Assembly (NCBI GenBank): GCA_023807065.1
Contig: JAJJLU010000741.1
Location: 1 to 20,469 of the forward strand
Source: Isotricha intestinalis
Lineage: Eukaryota; Ciliophora; Litostomatea; Vestibuliferida; Isotrichidae
Length of the DNA stretch: 20,469 nucleotides
Direction of reading: 5' to 3'
Part shown: in pieces, positions 8,315 through 16,636 of the stretch
Layout: the number at the start of each line of letters is the position of its first letter
Numbering within the stretch: position 1 is the stretch's first letter
Notes under the pieces: model-generated
Told to the model about the DNA's origin: nothing
Databases searched by the model: none
What the model saw: the letters and a program-made list of their open reading frames with translations, nothing else
Position numbers and translations under genes: made by a program

Positions 8315-9316
8315 ATGGGGAATTGTTGTAGTAGTAAAAGAAAAAAAAAAAGACATTTAAAAAACATAACAACAGAACAACAACCAATTAATGATGGAAC
8401 AAATAGAGAAACAATCAATCAAACAAAACAAAATCAAAAAACAATCAATCAAACAAATCAAAAACAAAAAACAATCAATCAAACAAATCAAAATCAAAAT
8501 AAAAATCAAAAAACAATCAATCAAACAAATCAAAATCAAAATCAAAATACAATCAATCAAACAAATCAAAATCAAAATCAAAAAACAATCAATCAAAACA
8601 AAGAAAAATTTATTGAAAGAAATCAAAAAGAAAAATCAATTAGTGATTATTCAAAAAGTATCATTTCAAACGACACTGAAACAATAGAACCTGAAGATAT
8701 TTCACTATCAACAGATAAAAAAAGCTTATCAGAAATAAATGATGAAGAAATAATTGAAGATAATGAAAGTACTAATTCTGAAGATATAAATGAAGAATTT
8801 CATTGGGATTTAAATATAAAAAAAGAAGAACTTAATGAATTAAAAGATGAAATAAGTGATAATAAATCAGAAAAAATTTTTGATTTTTTTAATGATATAA
8901 GACTTTCTCCTGAAAATTATGAAATAGATGCAAATAAAAATGGTTTTATTGATTTAATTAGAAAAGCAATTAAAAGTGTAAAAAAACCAAATTATTTAAT
9001 TTATAATAAAATTTATTTTAATGAATTTAAAAATCAAATTTTAAAACTTTCTCCTCAATCATTAAATAATTATAATAATATTAAGAGTACTATTTTAAAT
9101 GAACAATTATTTAATAAATTTAAAGTAAAACAATTATATTGTGTTGAATGTTCAATTAATAATGAAAAAAATGCTGTTTTACAATTAATTCAAAAAAATC
9201 AAAAAAATGCTTTAGATGATATTTTGACAAAAAAAATTGATTGTTGTATTATATGTGCTATCCCTATTGAAAACTCTAAAAATATGAAAGTTTATTTTGT
9301 TTTTTTATCTAATTAA
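8315..9316 (+). CDS. Lipid-anchored protein with Asn/Gln tandem repeats and a CAP-like C-terminal region
   Basis: The 333-residue protein begins MGNCCSSKRKKKRH. Gly2 is a candidate N-myristoylation site, Cys4 and Cys5 candidate palmitoylation sites, and the basic run would aid binding to the inner membrane face. Residues 32-95 are a tandem repeat built on TINQTNQNQ. Residues 110-180 are acidic. From about 183 to the end the sequence looks globular. The segment FFNDIRLSPENY, near residue 190, resembles the first helix of CAP/SCP-type domains in protists (pattern I-N-x-x-R-x-x-P), and the chain ends in a beta-like strand MKVYFVFLS. The usual CAP histidines and glutamates are not obvious, so the match is tentative and catalysis unlikely. 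The stop is TAA. The frames overlapping the repeat on both strands are shadows. Confidence 0.8.
   Translation: MGNCCSSKRKKKRHLKNITTEQQPINDGTNRETINQTKQNQKTINQTNQKQKTINQTNQNQNKNQKTINQTNQNQNQNTINQTNQNQNQKTINQNKEKFIERNQKEKSISDYSKSIISNDTETIEPEDISLSTDKKSLSEINDEEIIEDNESTNSEDINEEFHWDLNIKKEELNELKDEISDNKSEKIFDFFNDIRLSPENYEIDANKNGFIDLIRKAIKSVKKPNYLIYNKIYFNEFKNQILKLSPQSLNNYNNIKSTILNEQLFNKFKVKQLYCVECSINNEKNAVLQLIQKNQKNALDDILTKKIDCCIICAIPIENSKNMKVYFVFLSN
8411..8600 (+). repeat. In-gene tandem repeat, six copies
   Basis: ACAATCAATCAAACA-type units begin at about 8411, 8441, 8471, 8513, 8549 and 8585, spaced 30 to 42 nt. All spacings are multiples of three, so the frame is preserved. Each encodes TINQT or TINQN followed by a variable number of Gln-Asn pairs. 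Length variation between units shows expansion and contraction of an internal AATCAA element. Confidence 0.88.
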
Positions 9317-9465
9317 TATAAAAAATAATATTTGTTTAAATCTTTTAAAATTTAAAAAAATTATTTTTTTAAAGACTTTAAGAAATTTTTAATTAATAAA
9401 AACGAAATATTTCAAAAAAATTAATTATAAATTAATAGATATATATATTTATTAAATTCATTATT

Positions 9466-10875
9466 TCAGTTACCTATATTATAATGAGATAATTCTGATT
9501 TTTTATGTGAATAACTGAAATGAGGAGTTAAAATATTATGATTATTATTTTCAATATTTTTATCCAGAATAGGTTTCACTTCAATAATATAATTTTTATT
9601 ATGTTCATTTTTTTCTTTAATAAAACTTGAATTATGACTATTATTTTTTCCTTCAATATTATCAAAACTAATATTTGCATTATTATTATTTTCATTAAGT
9701 AAAGTAGTAAGATCAATATCATTATTACATTTTTCTAAAAAATAATCTTTAATTTCAATTAATAAATCTTGCATTTGTTCAATATCTTCTAATTCTTTAT
9801 TTATTAATTTATTATTATTTATATTCATTGAAAAATTAATATCATGATTACTTTTAGGTAAATTATTACTATTACTATGAAAATGATATAATCCTTTATT
9901 TGTAACTTTAGTTATATTTATACTTATTCTTTGAGTTTTATTATTTCCATTTTCATCAACAACATTAGAACTTCTATTACTTCCACTATTATTATTTATA
10001 TTATTTATTGTATTTGAATTTGATAAATTACTATAATTTTTTTTCTTTGAATTATAAGGATTTTTATTCTTTACTGCTTTTATTATTTTTAATTTCGATG
10101 AAGATATTTTTTTTTGAGGCTTTTCATATAAATTAAAATCATTTTTATTTGATGTTGGACTGTTTACATTTATTGTAGCATTATTTATAAAATTAGTTTT
10201 AATATTATCTGAAAATGTTCTTTTACTTTTTTTCATATTAATTAAATTTTGACTATTACTTACGCTTATTGAAGAAATTCCCATTGAATTTTCATATAAT
10301 TCTCTATAATATTTTAATTCTTTTTTTAATTTTTCATTTTGTTCTTTTAATATATTTTCAGATTGTATTGTTTTTGATAATTTTTTTTCAAGTGATTTTA
10401 AAGTTGTTTTTAAAGTTTGTATTAACATTTCTTTAGTTTCAAAATTATCTTTTTTTTGAGAAATAATTATCATTTTTTTCTTTAAAAAATTTGGTTCTTT
10501 TGCTTGATTAATTAAAACCGAATTTAACCTTTCTATTTCTCTAATATACAAATTTATTTGTTTAAATAAAATTAAAAATAATTTATTATCATTATTATAT
10601 GTTCCTTCTGGAGAAGATAAAATTTTTTCAGTTTCTAAATAAAATCTTAAATTTAATTGATCAATATTATGTTTGAAACTAGAAGAATTATTATCTTGAT
10701 AAAAAAAATTTAAATCATTATCACTTATTACATCAATTAGATGACAAATTGTATTTTGAATTTTTAAATTATTATTTAGATTATTTAATTGATTTGTATT
10801 AGAGTTCATTTCTCCATTTGAGTCTACAGAAGAAAATCTAGTGGTTCTTTTTTTTGGTTGACTAAAAGAAGTCAT
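9466..10875 (-). CDS. Asn/Ser-rich coiled-coil protein, unknown function
   Basis: The most likely start is the ATG at 10875, giving 469 residues that begin MTSFSQPKKRTTRFSS. An ATG at 10929 would add 18 residues (MVLKILFLLIND and onward) that translate ordinary AT-rich leader. The 10875 ATG sits in TAAAATG context and opens a normal basic/Ser-rich N-terminus. Residues of about 100-200 (counting from 10875) form a charged helical region with heptad character. The rest is low-complexity Asn, Ser and Lys, probably disordered. No membrane segment or enzyme motif is visible. The stop is TGA in GGT-AAC-TGA. It follows the membrane-protein gene at 11021 on the same strand. I do not recognise a family. 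Confidence 0.78.
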   Translation of the reverse strand: MTSFSQPKKRTTRFSSVDSNGEMNSNTNQLNNLNNNLKIQNTICHLIDVISDNDLNFFYQDNNSSSFKHNIDQLNLRFYLETEKILSSPEGTYNNDNKLFLILFKQINLYIREIERLNSVLINQAKEPNFLKKKMIIISQKKDNFETKEMLIQTLKTTLKSLEKKLSKTIQSENILKEQNEKLKKELKYYRELYENSMGISSISVSNSQNLINMKKSKRTFSDNIKTNFINNATINVNSPTSNKNDFNLYEKPQKKISSSKLKIIKAVKNKNPYNSKKKNYSNLSNSNTINNINNNSGSNRSSNVVDENGNNKTQRISINITKVTNKGLYHFHSNSNNLPKSNHDINFSMNINNNKLINKELEDIEQMQDLLIEIKDYFLEKCNNDIDLTTLLNENNNNANISFDNIEGKNNSHNSSFIKEKNEHNKNYIIEVKPILDKNIENNNHNILTPHFSYSHKKSELSHYNIGN

Positions 10876-11020
10876 TTTAAATAATTTATTTTTATCATTA
10901 ATTAATAAAAATAAAATTTTTAAAACCATATAAAAACTTTCTTCCTTTAATTAAAAAATTTTTAAAAAAAACTAAAAAAATCATACAGAAAAATTATAAA
11001 AAATATTATTAATAATTTAT

Positions 11021-11085
11021 TTAAATAAATAAACCATTTTGACCAAAGATTTGTACAGCATTATCAAAATCATCTAAAAACATAA

Positions 11086-11116
<31 letters not shown>

Positions 11117-11743
11117 GTTATTTTGATTATAATTTAAGTTTAAATTCTGACTTCTATCAATAACATATCTCCAAAAAATTTTTCCTAAAATATAAGAACC
11201 ACCATCACTAAATCTTATAGATTCAATAAAATAAGAAACAATATGCATTGATGTAAATAATGAAATAACAAAAGAAGAAATAAAAAAAGCCAAAAATAAA
11301 CAAAATACAATTAATAAATTTAAACTTTTTTTACTTGTATCATTTTTATCTAAGCAAACATAAGAAATTTTATTAAAATAATGTAATCCTAAAAATGTAC
11401 ATCCTAAAAGATAAGGTCCAAAACAAATATAATTAAAATAAATAAATGTTTTTAAACATTTATCCACAAAATATTCAAAATTTATTATTAAAGAAAATCC
11501 AACAATACATGCTGAAATTCCTGCTATTGAACCAAAGAATCCAAATATTATTTCTGAAAAACTTTGATATTTAATACATTGTTCAAAAAAAATTTCATTA
11601 TATTTCTCACTTTCTACATATTTTTTTAAACTATTTATTGATTCATATAATTGAACAAAATCTAATATTACTATTAATATTGTTAAAACAAATATTATAT
11701 TCAAAATAATATTTCTTGCTACAATAGAAGAATTATCTTCCAT
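11021..11743 (-). CDS. Four-helix membrane protein, unknown function
   Basis: The 240-residue product has four clear hydrophobic helices at about residues 11-32, 67-89, 99-122 and 141-170. Short loops connect helices 2, 3 and 4, and a loop of about 35 residues with one Cys separates 1 and 2. The C-terminal 70 residues are soluble and contain a run of 12 Asn near 207-218 encoded by an ATT microsatellite. There is no cleavable signal peptide, and the first 10 residues are polar. The topology resembles tetraspanin-like or claudin-like four-pass proteins, but the CCG motif of tetraspanins is absent and I cannot name a family. The stop is TAA and the start ATG at 11743 is the first in frame. Confidence 0.8.
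11087..11122 (-). repeat. Trinucleotide microsatellite coding poly-Asn
   Basis: Ten ATT units (11087-11116) are followed by GTT and ATT; read on the minus strand they encode twelve consecutive Asn. The run lies in the soluble C-terminal tail of the four-helix membrane protein and is probably length-variable. Confidence 0.9.
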
Positions 11744-12061
11744 TTTTTATTTTTTTATATTTATTTTTATTTAAATAAAAAAATATTTTATAAAAAGTTT
11801 AAAACAAATTTAATGGGTCACTTATTTACAAAATATTTATATTAAATATCAACAATAAATTTATCGCTTAATATTTTGAGATAACAAATAATATATTTAT
11901 TTATATCATATTTACTTAAATATTATATTTGAATGAGAATTATTAGTTAAATAGTTGGCAAGATATTTACAAATTATCAAATAAAAATTAATCAATATTC
12001 TAAGTGAGTAAAAAACAATTTTTACTCTAATTTTTAACATTATAAATTAAATTAAAACATT
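11744..12061. other. Intergenic gap with a 3' hairpin of the PUF gene
   Basis: These 318 nt lie between two tandem minus-strand genes. They hold the 3' untranslated region of the PUF gene on the right and the leader of the four-helix protein on the left. Apart from the hairpin at 12006-12027 I see only AT-rich sequence. Confidence 0.6.
12006..12027. repeat. Perfect 9-bp inverted repeat 3' of the PUF gene
   Basis: GAGTAAAAA at 12006-12014 pairs exactly with TTTTTACTC at 12019-12027 across a 4-nt loop. It starts 35 nt beyond the TAG stop of the Pumilio-type gene on the minus strand, so it would lie in that mRNA's 3' untranslated region. A role in 3'-end formation or in mRNA control is speculation. 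Confidence 0.65.
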
Positions 12062-13795
12062 CTATATTTTCTTATTAATATTATCATTATTACTCTTAGT
12101 GGGACTACAAGTTTTATCTTTTTTATCATTCTTTTGATTTATATTATTTACATTATTAATAATATTGTTATTTATATTATAATCAATATTCGAGGAGATA
12201 ATATTCTTCCATTTATTTATAAGTTTTTTTTCTCCAAGAATACCCAAATTATTTTCAATAGAATTGATCAAAATCATTTTTGCAGTTCCTTTACTACTTT
12301 TTAATGCTGTTTGAACAACATAATTTCCAAAACCATTTTTAATTAATATTCCAATGCTTTTTTTTTCAATACAAGTTTCTTGAATGAAATAATTTAAAAA
12401 TATTTCACTTTTCATTAAACATTTTTCAATAACATTTGAAGAATATTTTAAAAGAGATAATTCTGTACAATGACCTAAAAATTTTTGGAAAATTTCAATT
12501 AAATCATCATGACTCCAATGATCAATAACAATTTGTAAAGCATAATTGCCATAAGGATTTTCAATTAATTCATAACTTCTTTCAATTAAAGTTTTTTTAA
12601 TAATTTGATAATATTCTTTTTTATTTTGAAGAACTAAAGTTTGTTTAACTAAACATAAACCATTTACATGATTAGATAAATAAATTAAATTTTCTATAAT
12701 AAAATTATAAATATCAATACAATATTCAATTTCATAAGTCATTAAAATTTTTTCAATAACATGACTTCCATAAATATCTAAAGCTAATTTAAATAAATTC
12801 ATTTTTATAGGTCTTAAGATCATTAATTTTTCATTTCTTGAAAATAATTTTTCTATTATTAATTGAACTGCATAAGTTGCTATTTTATTTGTGCTTAATT
12901 GAATAATATTATTTGTGACTATATTTAAATAATTGAATCTATCATTTACATCTAAATAATTAAATAGTTTTAAACAAAAACAACTTGAATTTTGATCTTG
13001 AAGTAATAAAATTAAGTTATTTGAAATTTCTAAGAAAATTAAATGAATTACATGAGTTGAAGTTAATGGTAAATAATTTTGTAATAGTTTATTACCATTT
13101 TGAGTTTTTATTAAATAAAAAAAATCATTTTTAATTAACTGGAAAATGTTTATATCTATACAATTTTCTTTTTTTAATAAATTTTCTAAGTGATTTAAAT
13201 ATATATCTAAATGAGGAGTTGGAGAAATTTTTTTATTTGATTTTTTCTTATTATAATTAAAGGCTTTTTTAAAATTATTATTATTTAAATTGTTGTTAGT
13301 TATAAAAATATTATTATTAAAAAACATAGGAAATGAGATATTATAATTAAAAACATTTTGATTCAAATTTATTTTCCCCCATTGTTCATAATCAAAATCA
13401 TCTGAATTTGATTTTAAATTTTGTTCATTTAACATTGATTTATATATAATGTTTTTTTTTAATTTATTTTCGTCACTTTCATTTAAATTAAATTGAGTAA
13501 TGTTTTTGTTTAAAACTGGATGATTTAATTTCATATAATTCATTTGATTAGTATTTGAAATTTCATAAGGATAATTAAATAAATCTTTATTATCTTTGAA
13601 ATGTTCAAAATCAATTTCATCTTCTTTATTTTCTTCTTTTAATTCTAAATTTTTTTTTGATGATATCTTTTTTTCTTTTTGATTTTGACTTTCTTCTTCA
13701 TCTAACATTATTGTTTGTAGCATTGATTCTATTTCTTTATACATATCTTTTGATTCTTTGTTTGATGATTCATTTGTTTTTTCTTCTTCAATCAT
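12062..13795 (-). CDS. Pumilio-family (PUF) RNA-binding protein
   Basis: The 577-residue protein has a disordered acidic/Asn-rich N-terminus (1-200) and eight PUF repeats at about 215-510. PUF proteins bind UGU-containing elements in 3' untranslated regions and repress or destabilise mRNAs in the cytoplasm. Base-contacting segments are NKLLQ (235-239, repeat 1), a divergent CFCLK (272-276, R2), TYAVQ (307-311, R3), SHVIE (344-348, R4), LCLVK (380-384, R5), NYALQ (417-421, R6), SNVIE (453-457, R7) and NYVVQ (491-495, R8). By the known code, R8, R7 and R6 read U, G and U, so the UGU core is kept. R4 (Ser/Glu) predicts G, and R5 and R2 are non-canonical. The C-terminal tail is Asn/Ile/Lys-rich. 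The stop is TAG, five codons before an in-frame TAA. Confidence 0.95.
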   Translation of the reverse strand: MIEEEKTNESSNKESKDMYKEIESMLQTIMLDEEESQNQKEKKISSKKNLELKEENKEDEIDFEHFKDNKDLFNYPYEISNTNQMNYMKLNHPVLNKNITQFNLNESDENKLKKNIIYKSMLNEQNLKSNSDDFDYEQWGKINLNQNVFNYNISFPMFFNNNIFITNNNLNNNNFKKAFNYNKKKSNKKISPTPHLDIYLNHLENLLKKENCIDINIFQLIKNDFFYLIKTQNGNKLLQNYLPLTSTHVIHLIFLEISNNLILLLQDQNSSCFCLKLFNYLDVNDRFNYLNIVTNNIIQLSTNKIATYAVQLIIEKLFSRNEKLMILRPIKMNLFKLALDIYGSHVIEKILMTYEIEYCIDIYNFIIENLIYLSNHVNGLCLVKQTLVLQNKKEYYQIIKKTLIERSYELIENPYGNYALQIVIDHWSHDDLIEIFQKFLGHCTELSLLKYSSNVIEKCLMKSEIFLNYFIQETCIEKKSIGILIKNGFGNYVVQTALKSSKGTAKMILINSIENNLGILGEKKLINKWKNIISSNIDYNINNNIINNVNNINQKNDKKDKTCSPTKSNNDNINKKI

Positions 13796-14143
13796 TTTTA
13801 ATTAAATTAAAAAATTATATTTATATCTAAGATTTTATTAAAAAAAATTGCATCATCGTTTCAATATATTATTTATAAAATTATTAAAATTTTTCTGTTT
13901 TTGATTTTTAATTTTTTAATTTAGATAATATTTATTTAATTAAATAAAATATTTCCCAAATATAATTATATTTATTTAATATATATTCCCAAACTATTTA
14001 AAATTTTCAACATAATATAAATTAAATTATATGAATATTATTAAATTATATGCCTTCATTTTATATCATATAAATATATGATATAATAATCATATAATAA
14101 TCGATTAATCATCATCTAATTTATTTTAAAAACAAACTAATTT
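13796..14143. other. Intergenic gap with inverted and direct repeats
   Basis: These 348 nt of over 85 percent A/T separate two tandem minus-strand genes. A loosely duplicated segment (TATTTATTTAAT followed by ATTTCCCAAA-like sequence) occurs near 13930-13960 and 13969-13995. A perfect inverted repeat lies at 14061-14086. I see no frame or RNA gene. Confidence 0.55.
14061..14086. repeat. Perfect 11-bp AT-rich inverted repeat
   Basis: TTATATCATAT (14061-14071) and ATATGATATAA (14076-14086) pair perfectly across a 4-nt AAAT loop. It lies 58 nt beyond the minus-strand stop at 14144. All but one pair are A-T, so chance is plausible in this composition. Confidence 0.5.
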
Positions 14144-15769
14144 TTAAATTTTTCCTTTAAAATAATTATTTATAACTACAGTTGAACTCATCTTTGAAAG
14201 AAATCTTTGATTATCGTCTTTTATATTTTCTTTATCAAATTTCATTTTTGAAATTCTTTCAACTAAAGGAATAAGTAAATCAATACTTATATCAGTATAA
14301 ATAAAATTTTTATAAAAACTTATTGATTTATATTTCCCTCCCTTATTTAAAATACAAAAAGGTTTAAAATAATCTATACATGAAAATGTAAATTTTTGAT
14401 TATTTATTAAATTTAAATTATTATTATTTTTTAGATTATTATTTTGATTTACATTATTATTTGTATTTTTATTTATAATTTCTAACTGATTATTAGTATT
14501 AGTATTTGTATTATTATTATAAAAAATATGTGTTTTATTTACATCAAACAAACTTTTAGTAATTAAATGATTAGAACTTATTTTACTTTTTAAATGTTCA
14601 TTTGCTGAAGCTGAATTAATATCATTAACATTTTTATCTTTTTTTTTCTTAACATTCTTTTTTTGTTTATTATCATCAGGCTCAAAAAAAATAGTATTAA
14701 TAATTTCCAAAAGGAAAATTTTCTCTGAGAAAAAATCAGAAACAACTTGACAAACAGTTAAAATAATCCTAATCCATCCTCCAATATTACCAAAACAATC
14801 TTGAATTTTATTATAAATTCTTTCATAATGAACATATCTATCCATAGAAGTAAAAGCAACTTCAACTAAAGTTTCCCCTGAATAAAAACTTTGATCTTCT
14901 TCATCAACAAAATCAATAATAGTAGTTTGATATTCTGAATAATTAAAAACTTCTTGTTTTTCAAAAATATATCCAGTATCAGAAGTATAAGTTCCAGGAG
15001 AAAAATAATAATAATACCTTTTAACACTATTTGAAACAACTAAAAAAACTTCAGATCTAAAACTTTTTCTAATAGGATTATAAACATCATAATGATCAAC
15101 AGCTTCACTTAAATATATAATAGACATATAAGAATTTTTATAAAATGCATTCATTTCTTCTTCATTTGCACAATTTTGTTTCTCACTAGTATTTTCACAT
15201 TTAATTAAATGAATTTCTAACATATCATAACCATGTATTGAATCTCCGAATCTTCCAGCAATAGTTAAATTTTGTCCTGGAACAACGCATAAATATTTAT
15301 CATATTCATAATATTTAATCATATCAATTATTTCAGTATCATTATAAAAATGAACATTTAAATCACAATATTCTAATTTAATTGAAAATGATTCTCTTCT
15401 TAAAGTCATAATTCCTTCTGAATTAATTTCAGGATAATGATCATTTCTATCTAAAATTATTCTTACATATGAAGGATCGATTTTTACAGGACGACCACTG
15501 TCATTAATAAAACCAATTAATATTGGAACTTTTGAGAAATCTACTTGTTTTTTTCCATATATTTGTTCTGAATTTTGTATTATTTTAAAGTCTTTGTGTT
15601 CAAATATATCTACTATGAATATCAATAATACTGTAAATATTGATATTATTGTTATTAAAGATAAGGTTGCTCCTATTATTGTGTTAAATTTTGATTTTTG
15701 TTGGTAACGAAGAGGCACTGATAAACCATATAAATCTATTATGCTTATTAGGGATTTTAAAAAGGACAT
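14144..15769 (-). CDS. Two-helix membrane protein of a ciliate-type family, function unknown
   Basis: The 541-residue protein opens with a short conserved-looking segment, DLYGLSVPLRYQQKSKFNT (12-30), then a strong membrane helix (31-53). A soluble region of about 270 residues follows, with several Cys and N-glycosylation-like sites (NDT, NLT, NTS). A second hydrophobic stretch preceded by GNIGGW lies near 325-350. The C-terminal 190 residues are soluble with Asn-rich repeats. Ciliate genomes hold many genes with this plan, beginning with D-x-[FY]-G-x-x-[VI]-x-L before the first helix. I recognise the pattern but know no established function. The layout is also loosely reminiscent of Erv41/Erv46-type cargo receptors, which have two helices around a lumenal domain; I rate that as weak. 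The stop is TAA and the start is the first ATG of the frame. Confidence 0.82.
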   Translation of the reverse strand: MSFLKSLISIIDLYGLSVPLRYQQKSKFNTIIGATLSLITIISIFTVLLIFIVDIFEHKDFKIIQNSEQIYGKKQVDFSKVPILIGFINDSGRPVKIDPSYVRIILDRNDHYPEINSEGIMTLRRESFSIKLEYCDLNVHFYNDTEIIDMIKYYEYDKYLCVVPGQNLTIAGRFGDSIHGYDMLEIHLIKCENTSEKQNCANEEEMNAFYKNSYMSIIYLSEAVDHYDVYNPIRKSFRSEVFLVVSNSVKRYYYYFSPGTYTSDTGYIFEKQEVFNYSEYQTTIIDFVDEEDQSFYSGETLVEVAFTSMDRYVHYERIYNKIQDCFGNIGGWIRIILTVCQVVSDFFSEKIFLLEIINTIFFEPDDNKQKKNVKKKKDKNVNDINSASANEHLKSKISSNHLITKSLFDVNKTHIFYNNNTNTNTNNQLEIINKNTNNNVNQNNNLKNNNNLNLINNQKFTFSCIDYFKPFCILNKGGKYKSISFYKNFIYTDISIDLLIPLVERISKMKFDKENIKDDNQRFLSKMSSTVVINNYFKGKI

Positions 15770-16636
15770 TTTGTTTTTGTTTTTTAATTATTTTTTTAAT
15801 TTTATATTCAAATATGATCAGAAATTTTATGATTAATTTTATATTTATTTAAGATTGTTTTTTGCTAGGAAAAAGTTTATGTGAAAATATTATAATTTAT
15901 ATATATTTAGACTTTAAAATTTATTAAATCCTATTAAATATTTTTTTAAAATTTTATTTAAGGTTAATTTATAACAAATATAATTTCAAAAAAATAAAAA
16001 AAATAAATGAATAAAAAACACAAAAATATATACTTTTAAAAAGTATAAATTAAATTCAAAAAAGTTCAATAGTTTTTAAATAAAAAAAATAAAAAATTGT
16101 TAGGAAGAATTATTTAATAAGTAACACCAGCAACAGTGACGAAAGCATTTTGAAATTCTATTTATATCTTATCAAATATATTTATAATTGACTATTTATT
16201 TATTAATAATCTTCTTTAAGACTCTTTATCATTTTTTATTTTAATTTTCTTTCATAAATAAGTTTTCTAATATTTCATCGTTTGTCGTTTCTTAGAATGT
16301 ATCATTATCATCTTAACTTTCATTTTTTACAATATTTGAATTTTTATATTATTATTTAAGGTTTTCTTTTGATTCTTCAAATAATCTCATTAAACCTTTT
16401 CTAATTTATGTTTCTTGAACTCATAATATTTCATGATTTATAGAGTTTAACAATTCATTTAATGAGAAAGACTTTTCTTTTTTTATTTCTTTGGAGAGAA
16501 CTCATAAAAAACATTTGAAAATATTTATTTGATAAAAATATAATTTGTTTATAAAATGAAAAAAATCTTGGAAAATAATTGAAGAAACAACAATAAAACA
16601 AAATTTATTTTTTTATTAAACATTAAAAAAAATAAA
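15770..16636. other. Large divergent intergenic gap
   Basis: This 867-nt gap separates the two-helix membrane protein (minus) from the acid phosphatase (plus). From 15770 to 16110 I see only AT-rich sequence. From 16114 to 16501 the minus strand carries a coding-like relic listed separately. The last 130 nt should hold the phosphatase promoter and leader. Confidence 0.6.
16114..16501 (-). pseudogene. Gene-like relic with many in-frame TAA codons
   Basis: From 16501 leftward one minus-strand frame runs about 90 codons, then continues about 40 codons in a neighbouring frame (shift near a T6 run at 16231-16236) to a TAA at 16114. G is strongly phased to codon position 1: 21, 6 and 5 at positions 1, 2 and 3 in the first part, and 10, 3 and 3 in the second. 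Third positions are A/T-rich, as in the real genes here. The frame is interrupted by about eight TAA, one TAG and one TGA. Between stops it reads like protein, for example ETTNDEILENLFMKEN and IEFQNAFVTVAGVTY. I recognise no family. It may be a decayed gene, a gene with unresolved introns, or a segment that once used TAA as Gln. Confidence 0.38.

Noticed and set aside
8357..8687. Overlapping frames on both strands across the Asn/Gln repeat
   Set aside because: Repeats with units divisible by three keep all frames open; only the frame starting MGNCC extends into non-repetitive protein.
10876..10929. N-terminal extension MVLKILFLLIND of the coiled-coil gene as a signal peptide
   Set aside because: It translates plain AT-rich leader, is followed by cytosolic-type coiled coil, and a better-placed ATG lies at 10875.
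16120..16160. Locally GC-richer stretch as a possible C/D snoRNA
   Set aside because: A GTGACGA resembles box C, but no box D (CTGA) or terminal stem is present, and the stretch fits the coding phase of the minus-strand relic.
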